A stretch of 54,365 nucleotides of DNA from Acanthaster planci (Eukaryota > Echinodermata > Asteroidea > Valvatida > Acanthasteridae), in assembly GCF_001949145.1 (NCBI RefSeq), contig NW_019091678.1, positions 12,812 to 67,176 of the forward strand, given 5' to 3'. A model generated the notes under the pieces. The model was given only the letters and a program-made list of their open reading frames with translations, was not told the origin of the DNA and did not search any database. The position numbers and the translations under genes are program-made. The number at the start of each line of letters is the position of its first letter. Position 1 is the first letter of the stretch. Of this stretch, positions 43,980 through 54,365 are shown in pieces.

Positions 43980-46850
43980 TTTTCAATAACGTTTTCATTT
44001 TTCGTTCGGTTAAGCTGAATTTCTTTTCAATCCTCACTCTATCCATATGTTTCAAGACTGCAGAGTCCCTTTAACGTTGCTATAAACTGCTGGTGAGTAT
44101 GGAGCCTTGACAGACAGGCACTCCACTCTAGCCCATGCATTTCTATGGGAAAGCTTAGCCCCGGGCCCGGCGCCCCGGCAGTTATAAAAAACCGCGGCCC
44201 TTTTTACCTCTGGCTTCTTTGTTGAATGACTGTTCTATGGGAGGTAAATCATGTCTGGGGCTTGACTGGGGGGGGGGGCTTATGTGGCCAAAGTGGAGAT
44301 CGGCTTATAAATGTAGTCAAGTGGCTGCAATGTACATATAGGCCTAGTACCAGCCCCCCCCATCCAAAATATAACATAAAATGTCATGAAAGTGTTTCCT
44401 GGAACTCGAATAATCCAATTAAAGGGATTAAAGGCGCTTTAGGCCTCTCCCAAGGCGGCTGTTTACTTTCTAACTGAGTGGCATAAATCCATATGGATTA
44501 TATCCGTTTTTTCTTAAAATATTTTGCTCGCAGGGTTAAGTAAGACTTTCTTGGTTTCACGTTTAGTACTCAAATGTGGGGGTGGCTGTGAGAAAGTCGA
44601 AGTATTTAGTAGGGCACCCTCGATAGTTTGCTTGTTTTCGCACCATACATTCCGTTCTAAAATCAGGTTCACCAAACACAGTTCCAACCAGCATACCTCC
44701 AAATTTGCCCTTACTCTACATCATACGTCATTGGCAATTGTGAGTACAGCCGTATATCCTTTACTGTTTACAGTATAAAATCATTCAGAGATTCTTAGAA
44801 TATAAACTTTAGCCTTAATTGGGGATAATTGTTGCAACTTCAAGTTACATGTACATTTATGTTGTCATCTAGTGGGCACATGTACGTATATTTCAGTGAA
44901 TTTATTAGTATTTATTTTCTGTTTATTCCCCAGTCACCACGGTTTCCTGTTCCATATATTTCCAAGACTTCATCACTGGTTTCATCTCCACCCTGCCTCC
45001 GTTTACAACATACACAGTTTCCCTAAGACTGCCACGGTATCCTGGTCAATTGCAAGTCACCACCCCCCTGTCTGATTATGTGGATATCGTACACAGACAG
45101 TTTCTTCATTAGACCACCCTACTCATCTGTTTAATTGCTGCTATAGTGTTGTTGTGTTAGCGCCTTTCGAGCCACGCCTCCCTTTCCAAGTGAACCTTTT
45201 CACTTCTTCACAAGCACACCTTGTTAAAACACCGTTGCCAGTCACATGCTGCAAAATGGATAATGCATTTCTAACTGGGTGTCTACACCTATGACAGCTA
45301 ATGAACAAATTCGAACCGGCAGAGTACATCAGACAGACAGAAACTCCGTGCTGAAACAAACCCGAAATTTAGGGCAAAGGCCGCATATCCTTGTTTAATT
45401 AATGGGCAGCGCTACCCCCCAAAAAGTGAATGTTCCCAAGTCTTCTCAGCGGCCATTTTTGAAATGACACCCCTCACCAAGTTCCGGGGGCTCTTCTGAC
45501 AAATTTGCAATCACATTTTTGTCTGCATTGCCCCAAGATGGGTCCCCCTGAATCAACAGAAATGATTCTGGGCCATACTGACACAGTCCCATCATTTCTT
45601 GGCCCAAACAGACCCCTCTTTTCAAAAGAATCTGCAGGGGTACTTTTTGTGCGCCTCCTGGCGGAGGTTTTTCCTAAGTTGAATTGGGACACTGCACCCA
45701 TAGGGTGACCTTCCGTGAAAATAATATCTTCAAAAGTTATCGGCTAATGAATGGAAATTAGAACAGAAAATGAAAAATCGTAACATGGGTTTTAATTTGA
45801 TGTGCGTCTTGAACACGTGAGAAACTCGTGAGTATTTTCTCTGTTTTTAAGTTCAGGCATTCATCACCGTTGTTGGCTATGGCAGTTTAGTTACTGGTCT
45901 GCTGCCATAGAATTAGAGAACAATCAGTAATGCGTAGCGCCCCCTCAAGTTTGCTCCAGGTGAAGTTGTAGTCTGGCGCGGCGCAAGCGCTTAAGATCTT
46001 TGATGGCAGTGTGCAAGGGTACCGTCCATTTTGATGCGGTGTTTTGAATGAATTGGCGCTTCATGGAGATCGTGATTCGTGATTGAGCCTTTGATTTGCC
46101 TTTGCTACCCTAAATGTATCTTGCAAGCATCAGATTGATGCTTAAAAATGTGAGTAAGATGTGAAGTAGACGAAGCATTCCTACACAGATATCATTTGTT
46201 ACCCTGTGCATACTAGTAGGCCTAGCATGACAAATAACTTAGTTAGGTTAGTCATACCATGGAGGTAGAATTCTACCTCCATGGTCATACATGTCAATTT
46301 TTGTCATAAAGTCATACCAATCATAGTGGCATTTAGTGCATGTTTATTTCGCTGGCGTAGCATTACCATTAGCATTTAGCAGTTGTGTAGCATGTTAAGC
46401 AATGCCTACAGGTAGCCTAGGCTACAGCAACATGATTAATCACCATTGCATCATCAGATCATGTGCTTGTTATGTGCTTGTCATACTTCATGTGCTAAAA
46501 ATGGGCATTCGTTGATAGGTGCAGAGTTCCATAGGCCTAGGCCTACATGGATATCACCAATTTTTGCCAACTCTATCATGTGTGTGCTTTATATCACCCA
46601 TACCCATGCATGTCCTAAAAATTCAAAATTAGCATGTTTAGCACAGAAAATACTGAATCGTTTGCAACAACATAATTTAGGCCTATTTCCAAAATAGGCC
46701 CAGGCCTACTCAGGCAGTTATGACAGTTTTACCCTGTCTCACAGAATTCTATAGACATGTTAGACCAGTCTTACAGGCTCCAGAAGAATTCTAAATGCCA
46801 CTAAATTTTCCCTGCAGTGACATGAGTGACCTACCGTGCCTACCAAGTAC
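43980..46850. other. Non-coding stretch with a palindrome and a GC-rich block
   Basis: 44158-44206 is GC-rich with a TATA-like TTATAAAAAACCGCGG. 45395-45720 resembles mixed repeat sequence with no gene. 45930-46060 has several CpG words and a GCGCCCCCTCAAG (CTCF-like) word, and could be a promoter region for the downstream gene. 46256-46285 is a perfect palindrome. Confidence 0.4.
46256..46285. repeat. Perfect 30-base palindrome
   Basis: The half-site ACCATGGAGGTAGAA is followed with no spacer by its exact reverse complement, TTCTACCTCCATGGT. Confidence 0.97.
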
Positions 46851-46858
46851 AATGCCTA

Positions 46859-47196
46859 TGTTACACCCAAACTATAGCATCAGTCCCAACTATAGTTGGG
46901 CCCATCCCATCTAGAGTGCTACAGTTGGGCTGGCCCAACTACAGCAGAGAGGTCCTGTGTGCATGATGTGCCTAGCAAGTGCCAAAGTCATATTGTTTAC
47001 AAATGTCATCGGTCCTAGGGCTAGAGGAACAGATGTTTTAGATGAATTGTGCCAAGTGTGAGACACATTGACGTGGATAATGTTGAGTAATTTCCCACAG
47101 ACATTGGTCAGCAATAGTTGGGCCAGCCCAACTGCAGCACTACAGTTGGGACTATCCCAACTATAGTTGGACTTATGCCATAGTCAGGCCGTAACA
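46859..47196. mobile_element. Complete inverted-repeat (MITE-like) element with CCTA target duplication
   Basis: The left terminal repeat (46859-46948) starts TGTTACACCC and contains CCAACTATAGTTGGG and AGTTGGGCTGGCCCAACT. The reverse complement of the right terminal repeat (about 47108-47196) starts TGTTACGGCC and carries the same words in the same order over about 88 bases. The four bases immediately outside each end are CCTA. The element is 338 bases long and has no transposase. Each terminal repeat itself holds two smaller palindromes, so the ends can form multi-hairpin structures. Confidence 0.85.
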
Positions 47197-47199
47197 CCT

Positions 47200-48766
47200 A
47201 CATGTACATGTATCTGGAAACAGTAAAGTGTCCTGAAAAGTCTGAAATTCTGCTGGTGATTTAGTGGTAAAATATTGAGGTAGACCCTACGTGTATTTAC
47301 ATGAGAAACACTTTGAATTTTGCAGACCAGTTTTAGGGCTTGTGCACAGGGTGTCAAGTGGAATTTCTAACTCAGTCCTGATCCTGCCATTTTCACATAC
47401 ATGTATAACCACCATGCACCCATAAATGTTATTGTTAGCATAATATTGGCATGAATAGTGTGATCCATGCTGCCCCTGTAGGTGTATGGGCATAGTAGAG
47501 AGGCAATTTTTGGAAACTAAAGCATTTTTCAGACAGTTTCATTTTTTGACAGTGTTGACCGTGTGATATTGATTATGCGTACGTGTACGCATGTACATGT
47601 AGTACTGGCTGACTACATGTAGTAGCTCGACCCATTTTGTAGGCGTGACAGGGTTTGTGTTCTACAGTAAGTGTCAAGTGATGTTTGTATAGAACTCTTC
47701 CCAGTGATGTTGTTGCAAAACAACATCTTTCACTTCACAGACTGTTCTTGTACAAAGTCAACACCTGTTTTGGAATTTTGAATGGCATTTTGGGATGAAA
47801 ATGCAGCCACCTTACCCAGGTTTCTGAAAGCAAAGCACATCACAAGTGCATTGAGAAAATAAAGGCAAGTTATGAACATTTATGTGGAAAAACTCTATGT
47901 CCACATGGTGAGCTTGCCAGCCAAAAGTGGGGAAGATGTTAACTTGTTTCAACTGGGACTCTTTTCAGAGGCCTCTAATTCCACAATTAAAGCTTATGTG
48001 TGTGGTTAATTTTCCTTTTGCAAACAGACCTTTGCCCAAATAGTAGGAATAGAATATCATACCCGTTATCCCCTAAATACACATCCTGGGCTTACAGGGG
48101 ATCCTCAACAATTGAATTTTTTATTTCCGCCTATAAATAATTTCAAAATTCAGTGGGCAATAACTCTGAAAGTATGTAAAAAACACTACTTTTGATAGCA
48201 GATTTTGAATGCCTGGGATCAAATCACCCTAGGTACATGCAGCCTGTACTTCTTATTCATTTTTGAGATACTGGCCTCCAAAATCCCTTGCAAAATTAAT
48301 TTTTGTGGTTCGCGAGTGTAAGAATTTTGGCTGCAATTAGGGGGAGGTTTATCTTGGGAACCCTTTGGAGTGGAAGCCTAAGCTTTTGCATGTGTTCATT
48401 TTTCAGGTAGATGCTTTGTTTTAAAAAAATGAACCAAATCAGAAGATTTGTTTATGGCCTGGGTCATGTAACAGGGGTTAAATTGATAATCATTACATGA
48501 AGAAACTGCATGTATCTACATGTACATGTGCCCTATATTAAATCATGTTCACTGTTATTAAGCAGAAAATTCCACATTGGACCGTCACGTGTTTTTGAGT
48601 AAACAATATGTTTTAGTTTAGTCTTATGAGGAAAGGATATGCTATTCTAGAGCAGGTTAGATACATTTGTTGGTACATATACATGACATTTGAAAACAGT
48701 GAGGTCCAATTTGAAAATTATTTTTTGTATATGCCATCATACATGTATTATTTTTCTCACATTCAG
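47200..48766. other. Non-coding region upstream of the CPAP-like gene
   Basis: This stretch presumably contains the first intron and/or 5' untranslated sequence of the gene whose first recognised exon begins at 48767. No upstream exon could be identified. Confidence 0.4.
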
Positions 48767-48961
48767 ATGCCATGATGAATGATGCTCTATCAAGGACAAA
48801 TGCCTGGGTGAACCGGGCTGGAGTTGTCTTGGACCCCACACCAGTACTCGCCAGTCAACCTCAGCCAGAGTTGCCTACACAGAGTGACCAGGATGGTATT
48901 GCAGCTAGCAGAAGGGAGTTCCCCATTCCCTCTGAGCTTGCCACTGCAATTATGCAACTGG
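48767..48961 (+). CDS. CENPJ: CPAP/CENPJ-like gene, exon A (probable start-codon exon)
   Basis: CPAP (CENPJ, SAS-4) is a centriolar protein that binds tubulin and controls centriole length and duplication. The exon is bounded by a pyrimidine-rich acceptor ending CACATTCAG and a donor G|GTATAA. The likely start is the ATG at 48772, giving MMNDALSRTNAWVNRAGVVL. The WVNRAGVVLDP...L stretch resembles the conserved N-terminal motif of CPAP, which in vertebrates follows a short leader. The remainder is a Pro/Gln-rich linker ending IMQL. The exon ends in phase 1. Five bases precede the ATG within the exon, so an upstream 5' untranslated or coding exon probably exists. Identification rests on this motif plus the coiled coil in the next exon. 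Confidence 0.62.
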
Positions 48962-49996
48962 GTATAACTTTTGGATCATTGTTGTGACTTCAAACAAACC
49001 TCAGGATTTTTCAACCTTTATGGTCCTGAGACTCCAGTTTTTACATTGACTTTTTGTTTTAAATAGACGTAAAGTTAGTACTCATAGTATTGATGACAAA
49101 AGTTTGCCCCTATTTTGTCATGCATGGAAAGTTGGTTTGCATGTATATGAAATAATCAAGAATTGGAATTTTAAATATTAAGATCTACTCAATATCGTCA
49201 TTGTATGTGGTTGTTATAACCTTTTACCAACCACAGTTTTGTGAGCATGCAATGTTATACATCTAAAGCAATAAGCCGATCCAGTTAGCCTGTATACGGT
49301 GCTCGTGATGACATCCATGGATTATGCTTCTCTCCATTGCCACACTGCGTGTACAATGTACACACATGTGGGATATATTACCAAAGCTGTGATTGGTTGA
49401 AAGGCCATGGCTTGGGGTTCGATGGATCAGTTTTTTACCAAATGAGGCAAGTTGGGGCACTTTCAGATGTGGAAATATTGAGAACAATCTATAGAAAAAT
49501 TCTCTCCTGAAACCCTAGAATTTAAACTGTATGATCAGTCAGATTTGAAGTTCAAATTTCCATGTGTCGAATCTGTTTTGCTTCATTTCTAACCACTGTG
49601 GTCACTAAGACGTTGAACTGCATCTTCTTAGGGGTCATCCATGTTTTGTCATCTTTTTCATGAGTTTGCAAAAGATACATGTACATGTACGTGTTTGCTA
49701 GCAGTTTAAAATCCTTTTACACTTTCATAAACATGGAAAAAGGTTGATCAGCCATGCGCTTTTTCTTGTGTAAATGTTCAAGGGATAGGGGATGCACCAG
49801 GTGAAGGAAAGCATTTTGTATGCACCTGAAAAAGGGTGACAAACATGGATGACCTCTGGATAATTTATCGTCACTTCTGCACAGGTGAAGTTACTGAGCG
49901 AATGATTAAAAATCCTCCAGCTCAAATTGATGACAAAGTAGATAGTGTTTTGGGGTTTTTTTTGCTTTGGTCTTATTTGCCATATTGTGTCTGCAG

Positions 49997-50197
49997 ACGC
50001 CAGTGCCGATCAAGCGGAGCACCAGCAGGCCAAGGAGCAGGCCCGACTACTTCAGCGGTTCCAGCAACTCAAGCAGTGGCAGCACCAGCAGCAGGAACGC
50101 CTGCTGCGACAGCAGCAGGAGCAGCTGCAGCTGCTGCAGCTGGAACAGCAGAGGGTGGAGCAGACACTGGTAGCACAGCGCCAAAAGCAGTGGGGAG
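49997..50197 (+). CDS. CENPJ: CPAP/CENPJ-like gene, exon B (Gln-rich coiled coil)
   Basis: The acceptor is TTGTGTCTGCAG and the donor GGGGAG|GTATGT. It joins exon A in phase 1 to give GDASADQAEHQQAKEQ. The coded segment is an uninterrupted helix of about 65 residues, LLQRFQQLKQWQHQQQERLL followed by RQQQEQLQLLQLEQQ. This corresponds to the N-terminal Leu/Gln coiled coil of vertebrate CPAP (a similar FKKLEQLKE...QLKRQQLEQLQ pattern) just after the RAGV motif. The DNA is CAG-rich, which also opens other frames over this segment; those are shadows. The exon ends in phase 1. Confidence 0.65.
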
Positions 50198-51064
50198 GTA
50201 TGTGGATGATCCACCCTGAGCAGAAGCACCCCGTCATCAGTTGAAAAGAGTTGTGTTGATACGGAGTGTTCATTTTGTTTGTCCACATGATGTGAGCATT
50301 TCATAGTTGTTTGTGAACCAGCAAAGTGCAGTTCCCACTAAAGGAGCCTCCATTGCTAGGAAAATTGTGCCATCACTTGGTCCAGCTCGGGGCTCATACA
50401 GAGGGCTGTACAGGTCTCTTGTAATCCTTGAAGTCCTGGAATTTTAAAAGTTTTCCAAGGCCTTGCGAGTCCTTGCATATTCATCGTAGGTCCTTGAAAA
50501 CCCTTGAAAATTCACTTTTTATGATAAAAGTATCAATTCATGCAGAGCAACATAACGGCGAGTTTCAAAATACACCTTTAACCGGCTAAATTGACTGGCT
50601 ACTTTCACTGGACTCAAGGGGATGGGAAATTCACTAGTACTGGTGGATCGGTGTTGTGCGATAAGCAGCCGTGATAAGCATTTTATATACTGTACATATA
50701 TGCCAATTGGCAGTCATAAGCTAGGTGTATGTAATTACATTATATATAGATGCAGTGTACCCATGTACAGTACATGTACATTATACATACCATCAGTGTC
50801 TGCAATCACATTCATAAGAGCTAGATGAATACTTCAAAGTATGTGTGGTCATCCGTCATTGTTTTCTTGTTTGTGGTTTTTGTTATTTTAAAATGACTTT
50901 GTTTCGTTAGTTTGTGAGTTCCCATTTTGTAATGTGTTTAACTGCCGTTTTAAAATTTAAAATAAGATACTTAATGGCAAGAAAGATAGAAGATAGAAAG
51001 ATCTGTGTATTGGATGAATTTAATTGTTTGATATTTATTCTAAACATTTTTCTCCAACTGGTAG
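50198..51064 (+). other. Intron of the CPAP-like gene
   Basis: This GT-AG intron contains a TCCTTGAAGTCCT...TCCTTGAAAACCCTTGAA simple repeat at 50425-50512 and no coding. Confidence 0.55.
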
Positions 51065-51267
51065 GTATTCAACAAATCCAGCAATCACCACTAAGGACTC
51101 GACCTGGTCCCCATCAGCAGAGGAACCCCAGTTCCAGTCCTTTCAGATCCAACCTCCCAGATGCCGTGGCTAAAGCCTCCATTGCTTTGGGCCAGACTGC
51201 TGGCCCGCTGGTCCTCAATCCGCTTCTGATGAATGCTCAGAGAGATGCCCAGGATCCTGCATACCTG
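51065..51267 (+). CDS. CENPJ: CPAP/CENPJ-like gene, exon C
   Basis: The acceptor is CCAACTGGTAG and the donor TACCTG|GTAGTT. It joins exon B in phase 1 as WGGIQQIQQSPLRTRP and ends in phase 0. The product is a low-complexity linker (QQRNPSSSPFRSNLPD, then AKASIALGQTAGPLVLNPLL) with no named domain. The boundaries are supported mainly by the fit of reading frames across all four exons. Confidence 0.6.
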
Positions 51268-53584
51268 GTAGTTCTTCTGTCCTTTAGGCCAGACTTTACA
51301 AATTGTCCAAATTTAGCATACCTTTCCATGCCACTTCAGCTTTTTTTGTTTCGGTTTGCTATGTTTTTGTATTTTTGTATGGCTGAGGTCAAGAATATGG
51401 TATTCACAGAATGACTTTTTTTTTTCTTGGTGTCTTTTTTGATGGCTGTAAGTGGTCCACCCCCCTTGAATGTATGTGTAGATTGAGAAGGAACGTGGTT
51501 GCGCTTTTCTCCGTTGCTACCATACCCCTGGTTCACACTTGAAAATCTGTGATTCTCGTCAAAGTATACCAAGCAAATTGACTCAAACAACCTTTGGCAT
51601 AAAATATGGATCTTTATCTGAGCTAGGAGAATTCACTTATTATTTAAAAAACTTGTGCAAATGATTACAAAAACATGAAAAAGACACCCCTTACATATAT
51701 CGTACATATTCCATATCCAGTCTCTTTGTTGTTCATCTCAAGTGAAAGGTCTTGTCACTCACTTTAATCCGGTCCAAAAATTTGAAGTGATGGTGTTTGT
51801 ACATCATCTTGGGTGCATCATCGACTCACCAGGTTTCTGCAATTGTTTGGCATAGCCAGTACCATCGTGGGCCGGCTTGATCATCCCAGGTGGAGCAAGG
51901 CCAATCTTTTGCAAAACTCCAATTTTACTGTGAGTGTGTGCTTTCTGCCCTCCTTTATGGATTTGAATCCTGCACACTCCAAAAGAAAGAACAAGAACTC
52001 ATTTAAGCTTTCCTCATTTGGTGTCAGCATCGCATACTTGGAATTCAGTGGTTTAACTTCATATCCAGTGCAACCATCCAGCAGCGCAACGGGCTTGGTA
52101 GCATTTAATCAGGGATCTTGGGAGCAGGGTTCCAGTCACGGTGGGCGGCGCCGAGTGGCACCACCCGGTACTGCAAATTTCCGCCCGGCACTCAGGGTTG
52201 AAATTGGCTATGTCACCCAGCATGGATTTTCCAAAAAATGAACTGAAATATTACTGAAAATTTAAATGTGCCAATTCGATCATATTTCAAGCATCAGAAA
52301 GCATTGAGAACTGCACTCACTATGCTTTGTAATCCAAAAATTTACCCAGCACTAAAATGGTCCTAGCTAGAACACTGCTCGAGAGACAACAAACTCTTTC
52401 TGATCTCCAAACCCTGCGCCTGTTTACTTTGGCCTTCGTGCTGCCGTCCAATTCCACCTTGGGTGACGACCTGCCACCTGGAAGAGGCCTCGTGGTACCA
52501 GCTTACCTGGCTTCTGCAGGTTGTAGATGCTGTACAGCTGACACCAAATGAGCCCTGTTCTCTTGCCCTTGATCAGGGAGGATGGAGGTCACTATGACCC
52601 ATATGCTGATTGCAGCTGTAGTAATAGTAACTTTAGCACAAGAAAATTTGTCCACCTGCAAACTCTGTGTATGATAACATTGTGATTCATCTGAAATGAT
52701 AAAGTCATCATCGTTTCCATATCAAAATTGATTAATGCAAAATTAGATCTAAAATTGTCACTCGGTTGATTGAGTTTGGTGAGATTTTCAGTGACCACAG
52801 GATGAACGTCCATGTTAGTTCTATTTTCAACACCTGGCTTAAAGTTTCTGTAATTCAGACAATTTTCAAGCCTGTGGATTACACGTATACTTGTGCGTGT
52901 AGAATCTTCCACTGCTTTTGCACCAGACCTCATAATAGCTCAGTGGTTGCTCTATTAATGTCATGCATATGGAATCAGGTTGGTGTAGTGGCTCTTGCGT
53001 TGCCTTCCACCTCTGTGACCCGTTTTTTAATCCCAGCTTGGTCAGCATGTGGATTTGTTTTTAGTCCCTGCCTAATTTCATGGGCTTTCCCTGGAATATT
53101 TTTGTGAGCTTTTTTTCTTCATTGTGCTCATAATCGAAGATTACGTCCTGCTCGGAATAACGTCAAATGAAGCACATTCAGTGAGATTGATGACCAAAGC
53201 TGTGGACGACAGCACAGTTAACAGTCTGCTTGTGATTACTGACAAATGCCTTGACTGCATATTTTTGAAAGAAGATGAAGTAGAGAAAGTGGCTCTGCAA
53301 AGTGTGGCAACAGACACAAGCAAGGGAGTCTTTGTGCTGACTTGCCCCTTTAAATGCCCACGTACCCATTTGTGTCAGGATTGAGAGCTTTTCACTTTGT
53401 CTCACCCGTGGACACATACATGTACAAAGCTGTTGAACTTACTAGTACAATCTGTATGTGCTCAAAGGATCTTTGTTTGTGGCATAGCATTTTTCTTTTG
53501 ATGAAGCTAGTGTTTTGCATGGAATCTTGTCTGAATTGCCACAGTTGGTCTCATTAAATCCCTGTCCTTGTTTTTATCAACCAG
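51268..53584 (+). other. Intron of the CPAP-like gene (2.3 kb)
   Basis: The intron holds a poly-T tract at 51415-51426, a short GC-rich block at 52138-52200 (GGGCGGCGCCGAGTGG) and scattered short open frames without conserved motifs. One or more small exons cannot be excluded. Confidence 0.5.
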
Positions 53585-53818
53585 AGGACTGATTCTGACT
53601 TGGCTAGTGAATCGGCCAGCTCAGTTGTCGAGGAAGGAGTGTACCCTCTCCCTGATACAGCATCGGAGATGAGCTTTGGTGTCATTGAGGAGGATGAGGA
53701 AGCGGTAACTCCTACCAATGGTCAAGATGAGGCCAAGGAACAAGTTGACGAGGATAATGCAGAGACGGATAACTCCCTCGATGAGAGCTTACAAGATGCT
53801 GCTGCACTTAACCGCAAG
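53585..53818 (+). CDS. CENPJ: CPAP/CENPJ-like gene, exon D (acidic linker)
   Basis: The acceptor is TTTTTATCAACCAG and the donor CGCAAG|GTAATG. It is exactly 78 codons long, phase 0 at both ends, and follows exon C in frame. It codes for an acidic, disordered-looking stretch (VIEEDEEAVTPTNGQDEAKE and similar), ending ESLQDAAALNRK. A small exon between 51267 and 53585 could have been missed. The gene continues beyond the window. The tubulin-binding and TCP10/G-box domains, which would confirm the identity, are not in this window. Confidence 0.6.
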
Positions 53819-54365
53819 GTAATGTGAAATAACATTCAATGCAGTATTGTAAAATGTTTCCTTTTATCAACAATGTATTTTACCCTTGTTTGTTTAAGAA
53901 AGCACTGTACGCTCAGTTCTAATCAAGAGCTAGTGAGAAAAGCTTCATATACTGTTATGCCTAGCGTAACTCATTTACAACGCAAACTCATGATGTCTTG
54001 ATTATCAGTCAGGCTTGTTGGTGTCAGCAACTGTGATATTATATTCACTTTAATAAAATGTTGCCACGAGCTAACCCTTTTTTTGTTGAAAACTGAGCTA
54101 TGATACATTTTAATAGTTTCTTTAGCCCATTTTGAAGAAAGAAAAAAAGCTTTTTCTCTATTGTTAACAGTACCCCATTTCAGCATTTGAAAGATATGCA
54201 ACAATTCTGCGCATTTAACCACTACCTGCCAGGGACTCCGAAACCGGAGCCGTATGGTTTATATGCGTTGCTGGGGTCTCCGAACTTGGAAAAGGAAGCA
54301 GGGCCCTGTAACAAAAGACCGTACTCTGAACAAAAGACCAGGCTGCTGGGCATTACCGGCATTTT
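53819..54365 (+). other. Start of the next intron of the CPAP-like gene, to the window edge
   Basis: No further exon is visible before the window ends. 54230-54300 holds a CTCCGAAACCGGAG-type inverted word. Confidence 0.5.

Noticed and set aside
43974-44230. Possible 3' LTR after the BEL/Pao integrase
   Set aside because: TGTAAGTG could be an LTR start and a TATA-like word follows near 44182, but no matching copy lies upstream of the element and no end could be set.
50047-50304. Leu-rich minus-strand ORF opposite the Gln-rich exon
   Set aside because: It is the antisense shadow of CAG codons (CTG reads as Leu). The plus-strand exon has splice sites and phase-matched neighbours.
52138-52200. 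GC-rich block in the large intron as a possible exon
   Set aside because: No acceptor and donor pair gives a frame compatible with the phase 0 junction, and the translation is not conserved-looking.

Overview
The window reads as gene-poor, AT-rich nuclear DNA from a marine invertebrate, most likely an ambulacrarian or other invertebrate deuterostome (sea star, sea urchin, hemichordate or lancelet type). Supporting signs are consensus splice sites, dispersed TACATG tracts, frequent TAGGCCTA words, GCGCCCTCT-type words and BEL/Pao, Mutator-like and DIRS-like transposon remains. There is no bacterial gene organisation. Two assembly gaps (27365-27816 and 38061-38376) interrupt it.

Layout. 1-2300 shows no gene. 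2300-5560 holds two LINE/SINE-like 3' tails and two decayed reverse-transcriptase elements in opposite orientations. 9.67-12.06 kb, plus strand, is a decayed mobile-element module: an N-terminal fragment, an LTR-like block, a SWIM-like finger, a Ulp1/SENP-like protease and a PHD finger. 12.2-20.1 kb has no gene but carries several sets of unexplained recurring motifs and a degenerate array containing X-box-like sites. 20.1-22.4 kb, minus strand, is a broken multi-frame ORF of transposon type. 23.9-24.7 kb and 28.66-29.19 kb are inverted-repeat (MITE-like) elements. At 28.43-28.55 kb, minus strand, lies a splice-acceptor-bordered piece of a CBP/p300 KIX domain carrying stop codons. 29.7-33.1 kb is repeat-rich and includes a large inverted duplication. 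35.5-35.8 kb is a cluster of CTCF-like words. 35.9-36.3 and 40.1-41.0 kb are two copies of one dispersed repeat. 36.9-39.1 kb is a Mutator-like transposase pseudogene and 41.8-43.95 kb a BEL/Pao retrotransposon remnant. 46.86-47.20 kb is a complete small inverted-repeat element with a target-site duplication.

The one convincing host gene is at the right end on the plus strand (48767 to beyond 53818). Four exons with matching intron phases encode an N-terminal protein portion best explained as the centriolar protein CPAP/CENPJ (SAS-4). The gene continues past the window.

Everything else is transposon debris or non-coding sequence. The most useful unexplained signals are the seven same-orientation GTCAC-N4-GTCAC words at 14.56-15.90 kb, the SWIM/Ulp1/PHD module, the two inverted-repeat elements with target duplications, and the KIX fragment. 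Family assignments come from motif recognition by eye; no database search was run.
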